The notes: a model not told the origin generated them from the sequence alone. Shown: positions 1 to 8,284, numbered from the stretch's first letter. The stretch: 63,138 bases of DNA from an uncultured Prevotellaceae bacterium (GCA_902788605.1 CADAKX010000020.1:1-63138); one strand, 5' to 3'. A program made the numbers and translations.

Positions 1-332
1 ACAAAACTATATTCAAAAATGACAAAGACCGAAGCGGTTCAAGTGAACCTAATTTATTTAATTTTTAAACTCGTCCATTTTTAGTGGACACTAGTGATAT
101 ACAAAAAGGACTGTCTCGAAAGACAGTCCTCATCAGTTCCTTTTATAGTGCAGTATGAAGTTCGCGATTCAGCGAGAGCACTCTCCACACTGTGCTCGAC
201 GATGCGGATGAGCTCGTTTCGACGATGTTCGTCGGACAGATTAAAACGGTTCATGTAAGCCATAACCACTTGAAATCATTAAAGTTTCGTAATTATTGGG
301 CACCAAGGTGGCAAATATTCTTCTTTTTTTAG
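1..332. other. gene-poor left edge
   Basis: No convincing gene lies before msrA. The strand that reads leftward carries a short open frame (about 81-269), but the hairpin terminator at 107-130 lies inside that frame ahead of its stop, so a transcript would end before the stop codon. A short inverted repeat GTCCA-N7-TGGAC sits at 73-89. The stretch could be the tail of a small RNA, a decayed gene or an insertion-sequence remnant. Nothing in the sequence decides between these. Confidence 0.4.
101..130 (-). terminator. intrinsic terminator, leftward
   Basis: A perfect 10-bp stem (AGGACTGTCT / AGACAGTCCT) closes a CGAA tetraloop. On the minus strand it is followed by a run of five T (plus 103-107). 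It would end a leftward transcript that starts between here and msrA, or one arising within 131-330. No matching gene is recognised. Confidence 0.7.
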
Positions 333-340
333 TACCTTTA
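333..340 (+). promoter_or_regulatory. msrA promoter, -7 box
   Basis: TACCTTTA, one base off the Bacteroidota -7 consensus TAnnTTTG, lies about 30 nt before the chosen msrA start at 371. No clear -33 TTTG box was found at the expected distance. The box supports starting msrA downstream of it and not at the upstream in-frame ATG at 296. Confidence 0.5.
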
Positions 341-370
341 CACCCAAATTTAATTTGTTTTGTGATAGAT

Positions 371-949
371 ATGAAGACAATGGACGATAATTTAAAGAAT
401 GGACTGGCCGAGAAGTCGCCGAAGTCCACAAAGGATATTTACCTTGCCGGTGGCTGCTTCTGGGGTACGGAGCATTATTTCAAGCAGATTGAGGGCGTGG
501 CCATGACGGAAGTGGGATTTGCTAACGGACATACGGAGAATCCGACGTATAAGGAGGTATATACCGACCAGACGGGCTTTGCAGAGACGGTCTATGTGAG
601 GTTCTATCCTGATGTGGTCAGCCTCGAATTCCTGTTGCAGATGTTCTTCAAGGCTATCGATCCGACCAGCCTCAACAAACAAGGTCACGACGAGGGAACG
701 CGCTATCGTACTGGTGTCTATTATACTGACCCTGCGGATTTGCCCGTCATCGAGAAGGTGTTTGCTGAAGAGCAGAAAAACTATGAGCAGCCCTTGGCTG
801 TAGAGAAACTGCCTCTGCAGAACTTCTATACGGCGGAAGAGTATCATCAGGATTACCTTGACAAGAATCCCGATGGTTATTGCCACCTGCCTCTGTCGCT
901 ATTCGAGTTTGCAAAGAAAGCTCGACCAAAGATCAAGGAAAAGAAGTGA
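371..949 (+). CDS. msrA: peptide methionine-(S)-sulfoxide reductase MsrA
   Basis: Reduces the S epimer of methionine sulfoxide in proteins and in free methionine, using thioredoxin. The protein is about 192 residues, normal for MsrA. The catalytic motif GGCFWGTEHYF is near residue 27, with the nucleophile at about Cys29. A likely resolving cysteine lies near the C-terminus in DGYCHLP. The start at 371 is chosen because the only promoter-like box (333-340) lies downstream of the earlier in-frame ATG at 296, and the extra residues do not look like MsrA. No signal peptide is seen, so it should be cytoplasmic. It is followed by a small membrane protein gene and then msrC, so the three probably form a repair unit for oxidised methionine. 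No MsrB domain is fused, unlike in some Bacteroidota MsrA proteins. Confidence 0.95.
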   Translation: MKTMDDNLKNGLAEKSPKSTKDIYLAGGCFWGTEHYFKQIEGVAMTEVGFANGHTENPTYKEVYTDQTGFAETVYVRFYPDVVSLEFLLQMFFKAIDPTSLNKQGHDEGTRYRTGVYYTDPADLPVIEKVFAEEQKNYEQPLAVEKLPLQNFYTAEEYHQDYLDKNPDGYCHLPLSLFEFAKKARPKIKEKK

Positions 950-971
950 AAACGACGAATAATTGAATAGT

Positions 972-1235
972 ATGTTAGAACACATCGCAGATTTTACAGC
1001 CTGGCCGATACTTACAGGTATCTGTATTGGCTACATTGCCAACCGCATTATGAGTGGTGAGGGTAAAGGATGTTGTATGAACCTTGTCATCGGTATCATT
1101 GGCAGTTATGTCGGTACTTTGATTAGTCATTTGCTGAATATCGAACTGTTAGGGAAAGGATATCTCACCAACTTTGTGTTTTGCGTTGTTGGTGCCGTAA
1201 CATTCCTGTGGATTTGGAAGAAACTGTTTGATTGA
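972..1235 (+). CDS. small membrane protein, GlsB/YeaQ/YmgE-like
   Basis: An 87-residue protein with three hydrophobic segments (about residues 8-25, 30-55 and 62-82) and a short basic C-terminus. Glycine-rich helices such as GICIGYIANRIMSGEGKG resemble the transglycosylase-associated GlsB/YeaQ family, whose role is linked to stress but is not defined. The ATG at 972 is preferred over an in-frame TTG at 963. It lies 22 nt after msrA and 34 nt before msrC, so cotranscription with the oxidative-repair genes is likely. The family assignment rests on size and the glycine pattern only. Confidence 0.6.
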   Translation: MLEHIADFTAWPILTGICIGYIANRIMSGEGKGCCMNLVIGIIGSYVGTLISHLLNIELLGKGYLTNFVFCVVGAVTFLWIWKKLFD

Positions 1236-1269
1236 TGGCTTGGAAACTGAAAAAGACAAAGAAAGGTTT

Positions 1270-1716
1270 ATGAAAGAAGAGAAATATGAGTTGCTGGTCA
1301 GTCAGATCAGGGCGCTCATCGAGGGCGAGAACGACGTGATTGCCGTGATGAGCAATGTGGCGGGGGCCATCCATCAGACCATGGGATTCTGGTGGACGGG
1401 ATTCTATCGTGTGAAAGGTGAGGAACTGGTGCTGGGACCGTTTCAGGGGCCTGTGGCCTGTATGCATATCCCTTATGGCAAGGGCGTGTGTGGCACGGCC
1501 TGGCAGCGCGCTGAGACGGTGGTGGTAGAGGATGTGGAGCAGTTTCCTGGCCACATAGCTTGCAGCAGCGAGTCGAAGTCGGAAATCGTGGTACCTGTGT
1601 TTGGCGGCGATGGCAAGGTGACGGCGGTGCTCGATATTGACAGCGAGAAGCTGGCCACCTTTGACGATACAGACCGCAGGTATCTGGAGGAGATCTGCAG
1701 ACTGCTGACGAAATAA
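1270..1716 (+). CDS. msrC: free methionine-(R)-sulfoxide reductase (GAF domain)
   Basis: Reduces free methionine-R-sulfoxide, complementing MsrA, which handles the S epimer. The 148-residue protein is a single GAF domain. Three cysteines, Cys64 (PVACMHI), Cys74 (KGVCGTA) and Cys98 (HIACSSES), are spaced 10 and 24 residues apart, as in the E. coli enzyme. The family signature LGPFQGPVAC and the SEIVVPV strand are present. ATG 1270 is preferred to an upstream TTG at 1228 that overlaps the preceding gene. It is the last gene of the msrA group, and a strong hairpin terminator follows 20 nt after its stop. Confidence 0.93.
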   Translation: MKEEKYELLVSQIRALIEGENDVIAVMSNVAGAIHQTMGFWWTGFYRVKGEELVLGPFQGPVACMHIPYGKGVCGTAWQRAETVVVEDVEQFPGHIACSSESKSEIVVPVFGGDGKVTAVLDIDSEKLATFDDTDRRYLEEICRLLTK

Positions 1717-1736
1717 ACAGTAACGATCAAAAAGGT

Positions 1737-1781
1737 GATCGGGCGGGCCACATGATGTGACTCGCCCGATCTGCTTTTTTT
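1737..1781 (+). terminator. intrinsic terminator after msrC
   Basis: An 11-bp stem (GATCGGGCGGG with CTCGCCCGATC, one G-U pair) has a 13-nt loop and is followed by T7 at 1775-1781. It closes the msrA-msrC unit before the convergent phosphohexomutase gene. Confidence 0.9.
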
Positions 1782-1802
1782 ATGAAACAAACACCCAAAA
1801 AT

Positions 1803-3548
1803 TTACAGTTTCAAGTCCTTCTTCAGGGCCTCAATCTTGATCTCGCCAGCCTTGCTGCAACGATCGTAATCGGCTGCACCAGAGAAGCTTGCGTCCTTGA
1901 CCTCGGTGTAGAACTTGATCTTAGGCTCGGTGCCTGAAGGACGTACGCTGACCTTGGTGCCGTCTTCGCAGAACCACTGCAGCACGTTTGAGGTGTCGGG
2001 CATGTCGAGCTTGGTCACGTTGCCCTGGGCGTCCTTGGCCTCGAGGGTCTTGTAGTCCTTGATCAGAACGACCTTTGAGCCACCCAAGGTCTGGGGAGGA
2101 TTGTTGCGGAAGTCGGTCATCATCTGCTTGATCTCGTCGGCACCGCTCTTGCCTGGACGAACAACGTTGATGGTGTACTCCTTAGAGAAGCCGTACTCCT
2201 TGTAGATGTTCATCAGCAGGTCGTAGAGGGTCATGCCGTTGTCGCGTGCCCATGAGGCAATCTCGCAGATAAGGCAGATAGAGGCGGGAGAATCCTTGTC
2301 GCGCACCTTGTCGAATGGCAGGAAACCGAACGACTCCTCGCCGCCACCGATATACTTCTTCTTGCCCTCGTTGACGCGAATCTCGTTGGCAATCCACTTG
2401 AAGCCGGTATAGCAGTCCATGAGTTCTACGCCGTTCTTCTTGGCAATCTCGGCGATGACCTCGGTGGTTACGATGGTCTTAACCAGGAACTCGTTGCCTT
2501 TGAGCTGGCCGAGCTTCTTCTTGTTGGCGATGATATACCATGAGAACATCATGGCTGTCTGGTTGCCGTTGAGAATCTCCCACTCACCCTTGGGGTTGCG
2601 GCAGACGATGGCCAGACGGTCGGCATCGGGGTCGGAAGCAATCACCAGGTCGGCGTTGAGCTTCGTGCCCAGCTTCATGCCCAGGGTCATAGCCTCGGCA
2701 TTCTCGGGGTTGGGGCTGACTACAGTGGGGAAGTTGCCATCGATGACCATCTGCTCGGGCACCACGTGGATGTTCTGGAAACCCCATGAGCGCAGGGCCA
2801 TAGGCACGATGACGCGGCCTGTGCCGTGCATGGGTGAATAAACGATGTTCAGGTCCTTCTGGCGCAGGATGACGTCCTGGTCGACCATAGCCTCCTTGAC
2901 AGCCTGGATGTAGTCCCAGTCCATCTCGCCACCGATGATGTCGATGAGGTCTTTGTTGCCCTCAAACTTCACATCCTCGATCTTCACCTTGTTGACCTCG
3001 TCGATGATACCCTTGTCGTGGGGGGCCAGCACCTGGGCGCCGTCTTCCCAATAGGCCTTGTAGCCATTATACTCGCGGGGGTTGTGAGAGGCGGTAACGT
3101 TGACACCTGCCTGACAGCCCAGCTGACGGATGGCGAAAGAGATCTCGGGGGTGGGGCGCAGGCTCTCGAAGAGATAGACCTTGATGCCGTTGGCAGAGAA
3201 AATGTCGGCTACGGTCTCGGCAAACATGCGTCCGTTGTTGCGGCAGTCGTGACCTACAACGACAGCGGGCTGGATGTTGGGGAATGCCTTGTTGATATAG
3301 TTGGCAAAGCCCTGAGTGGCCATACCTACGATATACTTGTTCATGCGGTTGGTGCCGGCACCCATGATGCCGCGCAGGCCACCAGTGCCAAACTCGAGGT
3401 TCTGATAGAATGCGTCGATGAGGGCGGTTTTGTCCTCGGCGTCGAGCATTGCCTGTACTTCCTTACGTGTCTCTTCGTCGAACGACGGTGAGAGCCATAC
3501 CTTTGCCTGTGCTTCGCACTGGGCAATGAGTTGTGCGTTATTTTCCAT
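1803..3548 (-). CDS. alpha-D-phosphohexomutase (phosphoglucomutase/phosphomannomutase)
   Basis: Interconverts hexose 1- and 6-phosphates, linking glycolysis to sugar-nucleotide and glycogen metabolism. The protein is 581 residues, matching the PgcA/YbbT-type long phosphoglucomutases. The phosphoserine loop TASHNPREYNGYKAYW places the catalytic serine at about Ser154. The metal loop ASDPDADR (about residue 305), the sugar-binding GGEESFGF (about 405) and the C-terminal phosphate-binding RPSGTEPKIKFY are all intact. The FGTGGLRG motif near residue 53 is typical of the group. No signal peptide is present. A candidate -7 box on the same strand lies at 3582-3589. The gene is separate from the upstream mtgA, with an 80-nt gap. 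Whether glucose or mannose phosphate is preferred cannot be read from the sequence. Confidence 0.93.
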   Translation of the reverse strand: MENNAQLIAQCEAQAKVWLSPSFDEETRKEVQAMLDAEDKTALIDAFYQNLEFGTGGLRGIMGAGTNRMNKYIVGMATQGFANYINKAFPNIQPAVVVGHDCRNNGRMFAETVADIFSANGIKVYLFESLRPTPEISFAIRQLGCQAGVNVTASHNPREYNGYKAYWEDGAQVLAPHDKGIIDEVNKVKIEDVKFEGNKDLIDIIGGEMDWDYIQAVKEAMVDQDVILRQKDLNIVYSPMHGTGRVIVPMALRSWGFQNIHVVPEQMVIDGNFPTVVSPNPENAEAMTLGMKLGTKLNADLVIASDPDADRLAIVCRNPKGEWEILNGNQTAMMFSWYIIANKKKLGQLKGNEFLVKTIVTTEVIAEIAKKNGVELMDCYTGFKWIANEIRVNEGKKKYIGGGEESFGFLPFDKVRDKDSPASICLICEIASWARDNGMTLYDLLMNIYKEYGFSKEYTINVVRPGKSGADEIKQMMTDFRNNPPQTLGGSKVVLIKDYKTLEAKDAQGNVTKLDMPDTSNVLQWFCEDGTKVSVRPSGTEPKIKFYTEVKDASFSGAADYDRCSKAGEIKIEALKKDLKL

Positions 3549-3581
3549 AATTAGTTTGTTTTTAATTCAGATTATTTGGGG

Positions 3582-3589
3582 CAAAATTA
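3582..3589 (-). promoter_or_regulatory. phosphohexomutase promoter, -7 box
   Basis: Minus-strand TAATTTTG matches TAnnTTTG and lies 34 nt before the phosphohexomutase ATG. No convincing -33 box was identified. Confidence 0.5.
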
Positions 3590-3628
3590 ATAAAACTTTC
3601 CGAATTTCCCAAATAATAGTATGTTTTT

Positions 3629-4324
3629 TTATTTCTTCTCTGATTCTTTAAGCGGTTTAACATAGCGCATGTTGGCCTTGATCTGACGCTGGCGCTTCTT
3701 CATATATTTGCTGGGGTTCAGACTGCTGAAACGGCGCGGATTGGGCAGCGTGGCTGCTATCAGGGCGCACTGGTTCGGGGTGAGTTCGCTGGCCGAGCAG
3801 CCGAAATGCTCGCGGGCCACAGCCTCGACACCATAGATGCCAGGCCCCATCTCGATGCTGTTGAGATAGACCTCCATGATGCGCTCCTTGCTCCAGAAGA
3901 GCTCGATGAGTACGGTGAAATAGGCCTCAAGACCCTTGCGCACCCACGAACGGCCTGGCCACAGAAAGACGTTCTTGGCCGTCTGCTGACTGATGGTCGA
4001 GGCACCCAACTTGTTTTTCTCGGGATGCTTGCGGTTGCGCTCGGCAGCCTTCTGAATGGCCTCGAAGTCGAAACCGTGGTGCTCCAGGAACCGGGCATCC
4101 TCGCTGGCCATCACGGCAGTGGGCATGCTGGGAGACATCTCGTCGATAGAGACCCAGGTGTGACTGAGCTTTGCCTCGTCGAGCTGGAACAGGCGGATGA
4201 ACATCAGCGGCGTGTAGTAGACGGGAAAAAACTTCAGCACTACCACTGCAAGAATGGTAGTGCCGAAGAATATTGCAGTAGCCCACTGGGCTATCTTACG
4301 AATGCGTTGAAGTATGGTTTTCAA
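3629..4324 (-). CDS. mtgA: monofunctional peptidoglycan glycosyltransferase MtgA (GT51)
   Basis: Polymerises lipid II into glycan strands on the outer face of the inner membrane. The 231-residue protein has one N-terminal membrane anchor (about residues 13-34) and a GT51 domain. Motif 1 is [13 protein letters not shown] with the catalytic glutamate at about Glu75, motif 2 is [12 protein letters not shown], then RKGLEAY and [15 protein letters not shown]. There is no transpeptidase domain. No ATG exists before residue 41, so translation must begin at the TTG at 4324, which gives the expected basic N-terminus before the anchor. It follows the OmpA-like lipoprotein gene by 28 nt on the same strand and may be cotranscribed. 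The gap holds an AT-rich CAATTG repeat. Confidence 0.93.
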   Translation of the reverse strand: MKTILQRIRKIAQWATAIFFGTTILAVVVLKFFPVYYTPLMFIRLFQLDEAKLSHTWVSIDEMSPSMPTAVMASEDARFLEHHGFDFEAIQKAAERNRKHPEKNKLGASTISQQTAKNVFLWPGRSWVRKGLEAYFTVLIELFWSKERIMEVYLNSIEMGPGIYGVEAVAREHFGCSASELTPNQCALIAATLPNPRRFSSLNPSKYMKKRQRQIKANMRYVKPLKESEKK

Positions 4325-4352
4325 TTGCTAATTATCAATTGTCCATTATTAA

Positions 4353-5027
4353 TTACTTCAATGTGCCTGCCTCAGCAGCCTGGATCATGGCCTGAGAAGC
4401 ATACATGTAGATCTCAACGCGACGGTTCTGCTGACGACCTGCGGCAGTAGAGTTGTCGGCAACGGGGTTGGTAGAACCCTGACCATCAACGGTGCGGATC
4501 TGAGCTGCAGTCACGCCCTGGCTCTTCAGATAAGACTCAACGGCCTGGGCACGCTTTACAGAGAGGGGGTTGTTGATGGCGTCAGAACCGGTGTTGTCGG
4601 TGTGACCGAAGATAGCGATGTCGCAGTCGGCATTGTTCTTCAGCAGAGTGGCACACTGGTTCAGGGCTGCCTTTGAGTTGGCGTTCAGGTCGCTCTTGTT
4701 GGTGGCAAACAGGATGCCAGAGTCGAAGGTCAGCTTCACAGCCTGCAGGCCGTTGGCGTCGGTAACAGACTCTACCTGGGCGTTCTTCACAGCCTCGGCT
4801 TCCTTCTTCACCTTATCCATGTGCTTGCCGATGAGGGCACCAGTACCAGCACCTACGGCTGTACCTACAGCAGCACCTACAGCGGTGTTGCCAGCCACCT
4901 TACCTACAATAGCACCCAGCACTGCACCACCGGCAGCACCAATTGCAGTTCCCTTAGCCAAATTGTTACATCCAGCCATCACAATTCCTGCACACAAGGT
5001 CAGGATCATAACTTTCATCTTTTTCAT
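4353..5027 (-). CDS. OmpA-family lipoprotein with glycine-zipper
   Basis: A probable outer-membrane lipoprotein that binds peptidoglycan. A signal peptide ends in the lipobox MAGC with the lipidated cysteine at about residue 20. It is followed by a glycine-zipper segment (about residues 25-68, repeated GAAxGxAxGA patterns). The C-terminal OmpA domain carries the peptidoglycan-binding motif GHTDNTGSDAINNPLS, then KRAQAVESYL and NRRVEIYMY. The layout is that of the YiaD group. The 224 residues are normal length. A -7 promoter box lies at 5081-5088, divergent from the proS promoter. Confidence 0.92.
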   Translation of the reverse strand: MKKMKVMILTLCAGIVMAGCNNLAKGTAIGAAGGAVLGAIVGKVAGNTAVGAAVGTAVGAGTGALIGKHMDKVKKEAEAVKNAQVESVTDANGLQAVKLTFDSGILFATNKSDLNANSKAALNQCATLLKNNADCDIAIFGHTDNTGSDAINNPLSVKRAQAVESYLKSQGVTAAQIRTVDGQGSTNPVADNSTAAGRQQNRRVEIYMYASQAMIQAAEAGTLK

Positions 5028-5080
5028 AATGGTAGTTAGTTTTATTAATAAAATTGTTAAACGTTCATGTATTTCGAGTG

Positions 5081-5088
5081 CAAAGATA
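5081..5088 (-). promoter_or_regulatory. OmpA-like lipoprotein promoter, -7 box
   Basis: Minus-strand TATCTTTG (followed by CA) is a full match to TAnnTTTG, 53 nt before the lipoprotein start. It lies back to back with the proS promoter in a 141-bp divergent gap. Confidence 0.75.
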
Positions 5089-5130
5089 GAAAATAATTAT
5101 GAATTGAATTACTAATTATCATTTTTTTTG

Positions 5131-5138
5131 TACCTTTG
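5131..5138 (+). promoter_or_regulatory. proS promoter, -7 box
   Basis: TACCTTTG (followed by CACC) is a perfect Bacteroidota -7 box, 30 nt before the proS ATG. A TTG at 5104-5106 could serve as a weak -33 element, at a slightly long spacing. Confidence 0.75.
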
Positions 5139-5168
5139 CACCAAAATTTTGAATTTATTGGATAAATC

Positions 5169-6650
5169 ATGGCAAAAGAATTAAAAGAATTAACAAAAAG
5201 GGCTGATAACTATAGTCAGTGGTTCAACGACCTGGTGGTAAAAGCTGACCTGGCCGAGCAGAGTGCTGTACGCGGCTGCATGGTTATCAAACCTTACGGC
5301 TATGCCATCTGGGAGAAGATGCAGCAGCAGCTGGACAAGATGTTTAAGGAGACTGGTGCTCAGAATGCCTATTTCCCCTTGCTCATTCCAAAGTCGTTTC
5401 TGAGCCGCGAGGCCGAGCATGTGGAGGGCTTTGCCAAGGAGTGTGCAGTGGTGACTCACTATCGTCTGCGCGCCAAAGAGGATAAGAGCGGTGTGGAGGT
5501 TGATCCTGCTGCCAAGTTGGAGGAGGAGCTGATTGTCCGTCCTACGTCAGAGACTATCATTTGGAATACCTATAAGAACTGGATTCACTCATGGCGCGAC
5601 CTGCCCCTGATGTGCAACCAGTGGTGTAACGTGATGCGCTGGGAGATGCGCACCCGTCCTTTCCTGCGCACCAGCGAGTTCCTGTGGCAGGAGGGCCATA
5701 CGGCTCATGCCACTCGCGAGGAGGCTGAAGAGGAAGCACAGAAGATGCTGAAGGTCTATGCTAAGTTTGCCGAGGAGTGGATGGCTGTGCCCGTGGTTCA
5801 GGGTGTAAAGAGTGAGACCGAGCGCTTTGCCGGTGCTCTGGATACTTATACCATCGAGGCCATGATGCAGGACGGTAAGGCGCTGCAGAGCGGTACCTCT
5901 CACTTCCTGGGTCAGAACTTCGCTAAGGCTTTCGAGGTGACCTATCTTAATAAGGAGAACAAGCCCGAGTATGTGTGGGCTACCTCATGGGGTGTTTCTA
6001 CGCGTCTTATCGGTGCGCTCATCATGACTCACTCAGACGACAATGGTTTGGTGCTGCCTCCGAAGCTGGCTCCCATCCAGGTGGTCATCATTCCTATCGC
6101 CACCAAGCCCGAGCAGATGGAGCAGGTGAACAAGGAGGTGACTCCGATCATCGAGGCGCTGCGTGCTAAGGGCATCACGGTGAAGTTTGACGATGTCGAC
6201 AACAAGCGTCCTGGCTTTAAGTTTGCCGACTATGAGCTGAAGGGTGTGCCCGTGCGTCTGGTACTGGGTGCTCGCGACCTGGAGAACGGCACCATCGAGG
6301 TGATGCGCCGCGATACGCTGGAGAAGGAGACTCGCTCGATCGAGGGAATCACCGAGTATGTGGAGCAGTTGCTGGAGGATATCCAGAAGAACATCTTCGA
6401 GAAGGCTAAGGCTTATCGTGATGCTCATATCTATGAGTGCGAGAACTACGAGGAGTTCAAGGAAAAGGTGAAGGACGGCGGTTTCTTCCTCTGCCACTGG
6501 GACGGTACTGCCGAGACCGAGGCAAAGATCAAGGAGGAGACTCAGGCCACTATCCGCTGCGTGCCTTTCGGCGTGGAGCAGACTCCTGGCGTCGATATGG
6601 TGACTGGCAAGCCCGCCAAGGCTCGCGTCATCATCGCAAGAAGCTATTGA
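5169..6650 (+). CDS. proS: prolyl-tRNA synthetase, eukaryote/archaeal-like type
   Basis: Charges tRNA-Pro with proline in the cytoplasm. The 493-residue length, the absence of the inserted editing domain of the E. coli type, and the conserved C-terminal domain ending in a tyrosine (ARVIIARSY) identify the archaeal/eukaryote-like form, which is common in Bacteroidota. Class II motifs are visible: [15 protein letters not shown], the motif 2 loop [25 protein letters not shown], and motif 3 [20 protein letters not shown]. The anticodon-binding domain follows from about residue 300. It is transcribed alone from the promoter at 5131 and converges with menA. Confidence 0.96.
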   Translation: MAKELKELTKRADNYSQWFNDLVVKADLAEQSAVRGCMVIKPYGYAIWEKMQQQLDKMFKETGAQNAYFPLLIPKSFLSREAEHVEGFAKECAVVTHYRLRAKEDKSGVEVDPAAKLEEELIVRPTSETIIWNTYKNWIHSWRDLPLMCNQWCNVMRWEMRTRPFLRTSEFLWQEGHTAHATREEAEEEAQKMLKVYAKFAEEWMAVPVVQGVKSETERFAGALDTYTIEAMMQDGKALQSGTSHFLGQNFAKAFEVTYLNKENKPEYVWATSWGVSTRLIGALIMTHSDDNGLVLPPKLAPIQVVIIPIATKPEQMEQVNKEVTPIIEALRAKGITVKFDDVDNKRPGFKFADYELKGVPVRLVLGARDLENGTIEVMRRDTLEKETRSIEGITEYVEQLLEDIQKNIFEKAKAYRDAHIYECENYEEFKEKVKDGGFFLCHWDGTAETEAKIKEETQATIRCVPFGVEQTPGVDMVTGKPAKARVIIARSY

Positions 6651-6659
6651 TTTTGAATT

Positions 6660-6673
6660 TTCGGAATTCCGAA
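6660..6673. repeat. 14-bp palindrome between convergent genes
   Basis: The perfect palindrome TTCGGAATTCCGAA sits just after the proS stop and at the 3' end of the convergent menA. No T-tract follows, so it is a weak candidate for a shared transcription end. Confidence 0.35.
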
Positions 6674-7573
6674 TTAAATTAATAACCCAACACTTACAAG
6701 CAGCCCGTACATGAAAATGTTACGGGCTGTTTCGCCTAAACACTTGTTTAACTCGCGGCCTTCCCAAATGCTTTTCATCTTGAGAAAGGTGAAGACGTGG
6801 AGCGCCAGGTAGATCAGGGGAAGAACAGTGGCCCACCAATGTCCGTTGATGCCAAAGACGAGTCCCATGAGGCAGGCCACAATGCCCACACCCACATAGA
6901 GTTCGAGAGTGGCTTTCTCGCCGATGCGCACCACCAGCGTGTTCTTGCCTGCCTTTTTGTCAGTATCGCGATCGCGGAAGTTGTTGACCAGCAAGAGGGC
7001 GTCAATCACGATGCCACAGGCCAACGATGCCGTGAGCACCTCGACACTAGTGGTGTGGAGCTGGACATAGTATGTCATGCTGACAGGTACGATGCCAAAG
7101 AACACCAGTACCAGCACGTCGCCCATGCCTATATAAGAAAGGTGTGTGGTGTAGAGAAAGCAGAACACCACGCAGAGCATGCCGATGAGTATCATCTCGA
7201 GTCCACCATAGAGCACCAGGGGAAGGCCTACCAGGCAGGCCAGGGTGGTGGTGATGGCGATGGCGTGTTTCATGGCTTCGATGCTGACCCATCCCTGGGT
7301 GCAGGCTCGCTCAGGGCCCAGTCGCGTCTCGCGATCGTCAGTGCCTTTGGCATAGTCTACGAAGTCGTTGATGAAGTTGGCGTCTATCTGCATGATAAAG
7401 GCGAAGAGCAGACAGAGCACGGCTGCTGTCCACGAAAAGGGGTGACCGATATAGGCTGCTGCGTCTTTCCACGCCAGCGACAATCCTATCATCACAGGTA
7501 CGGCGGCGCCTGTCAGCGTCTTGGGACGGGCTGCCAGCACCCACGCTTTCAAAGAGTTTTTCTTCACTTCCAT
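6674..7573 (-). CDS. menA: 1,4-dihydroxy-2-naphthoate polyprenyltransferase MenA
   Basis: Attaches the polyprenyl tail to dihydroxynaphthoate in menaquinone synthesis, in the inner membrane. The 299-residue protein has about eight to nine membrane helices. It has both aspartate-rich UbiA motifs: NDFVDYAKGTDD (about residue 68) and NNFRDRDTDKKAGKNTLVVR (about 195). The N-terminal AARPKTLTGAAVPV is typical of MenA. No other men genes are in the window. Menaquinone is the likely electron acceptor for the complex I encoded at 29.8-39.8 kb. It is divergent from the HD hydrolase gene and shares an overlapping symmetric promoter with it (7596-7631). Confidence 0.94.
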   Translation of the reverse strand: MEVKKNSLKAWVLAARPKTLTGAAVPVMIGLSLAWKDAAAYIGHPFSWTAAVLCLLFAFIMQIDANFINDFVDYAKGTDDRETRLGPERACTQGWVSIEAMKHAIAITTTLACLVGLPLVLYGGLEMILIGMLCVVFCFLYTTHLSYIGMGDVLVLVFFGIVPVSMTYYVQLHTTSVEVLTASLACGIVIDALLLVNNFRDRDTDKKAGKNTLVVRIGEKATLELYVGVGIVACLMGLVFGINGHWWATVLPLIYLALHVFTFLKMKSIWEGRELNKCLGETARNIFMYGLLVSVGLLI

Positions 7574-7595
7574 TTCTCACTTTTTTCTAAAAACG

Positions 7596-7631
7596 TTTGC
7601 AAAAGTAAATAAAATCTCGTATATTTGCAAA
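7596..7631. promoter_or_regulatory. symmetric overlapping divergent promoters, menA and HD hydrolase
   Basis: Two copies of the palindrome TTTGCAAA lie at 7596-7603 and 7624-7631. Rightward: -33 TTTG 7596-7599, 20 bp, -7 TATATTTG 7620-7627. Leftward: -33 TTTG (plus CAAA 7628-7631), 20 bp, -7 TACTTTTG (plus 7600-7607). Each palindrome therefore supplies the -33 of one promoter and part of the -7 of the other. Both match the Bacteroidota consensus exactly, so polymerase cannot occupy both at once. Starts of transcription are expected near 7633 and 7594. Confidence 0.75.
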
Positions 7632-7648
7632 ATAATCCTTTAAAAATA

Positions 7649-8284
7649 ATGCTGAACAAGACCGCAAGCCTCGATTTGGTGGAATTTATAGAAACACAGA
7701 TTCTGCCGCAGTATGCCAATTTTGACAAGGCACACAACCTGGAACATGTGACCAGGGTGATTCGTCGTTCGATGGAACTGGCACAGAAAACAGGTGCCGA
7801 CAAGAACATGGTGTACACCATCGCGGCCTATCACGATGTGGGTATGTCAGGGCCCAGGGCCGTTCATCATATCACGGGTGCCAAGATCATGGCCAGCGAT
7901 GCGCGACTGAAGAAATGGTTCTCGCCCGAGCAGATTAAAATCATGAAGGAGGCCATCGAGGATCATCGTGCTTCGGCATCGCGTGCACCCAGAAGCCTGT
8001 ATGGCAAGATTGTGGCTGAGGCCGACAGGGACATCGTGCCCGAGGTGGTGTTTCAGCGTACGGTGCAGTTTGGACTGGCCAACTATCCTGAGCTGGACAA
8101 GGAGCAGCAATGGCAGCGCTTTGTGAAGCATATGGACGAGAAATACTCGGTCAATGGCTATATCAGACTGTGGATTCCTGGCTCGCCGAATGAGGAGAAA
8201 CTGAAGGAGCTGCGCAACATCATAGCGGATACTCGCTTGCTGCGCGAGCAATTTGATAAATATTTTAATCAGGAAAGTGTATGA
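7649..8284 (+). CDS. HD-domain phosphohydrolase
   Basis: A metal-dependent phosphohydrolase of the HD superfamily with unknown substrate. In the 211-residue protein the ligands are seen as AHNLEHVTRV (His33), YHDVG (His62-Asp63), a further HH pair near residue 73, EDHRAS and the distal DRD. The ATG at 7649 is chosen because the upstream in-frame TTG at 7625 lies inside the -7 promoter box. The stop overlaps the guaD start by ATGA (8281-8284), so the two are translationally coupled. The partner suggests a role in purine nucleotide turnover, which is inference. Confidence 0.85.
   Translation: MLNKTASLDLVEFIETQILPQYANFDKAHNLEHVTRVIRRSMELAQKTGADKNMVYTIAAYHDVGMSGPRAVHHITGAKIMASDARLKKWFSPEQIKIMKEAIEDHRASASRAPRSLYGKIVAEADRDIVPEVVFQRTVQFGLANYPELDKEQQWQRFVKHMDEKYSVNGYIRLWIPGSPNEEKLKELRNIIADTRLLREQFDKYFNQESV

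Noticed and set aside
81-269. 62-codon minus-strand frame at the left edge
   Set aside because: The intrinsic terminator sits inside it ahead of the stop, there is no promoter of the local type, and the sequence matches no family I recognise.
296-370. Upstream ATG extension of msrA
   Set aside because: It would place the -7 box at 333-340 inside the gene, and the extra residues do not resemble MsrA.
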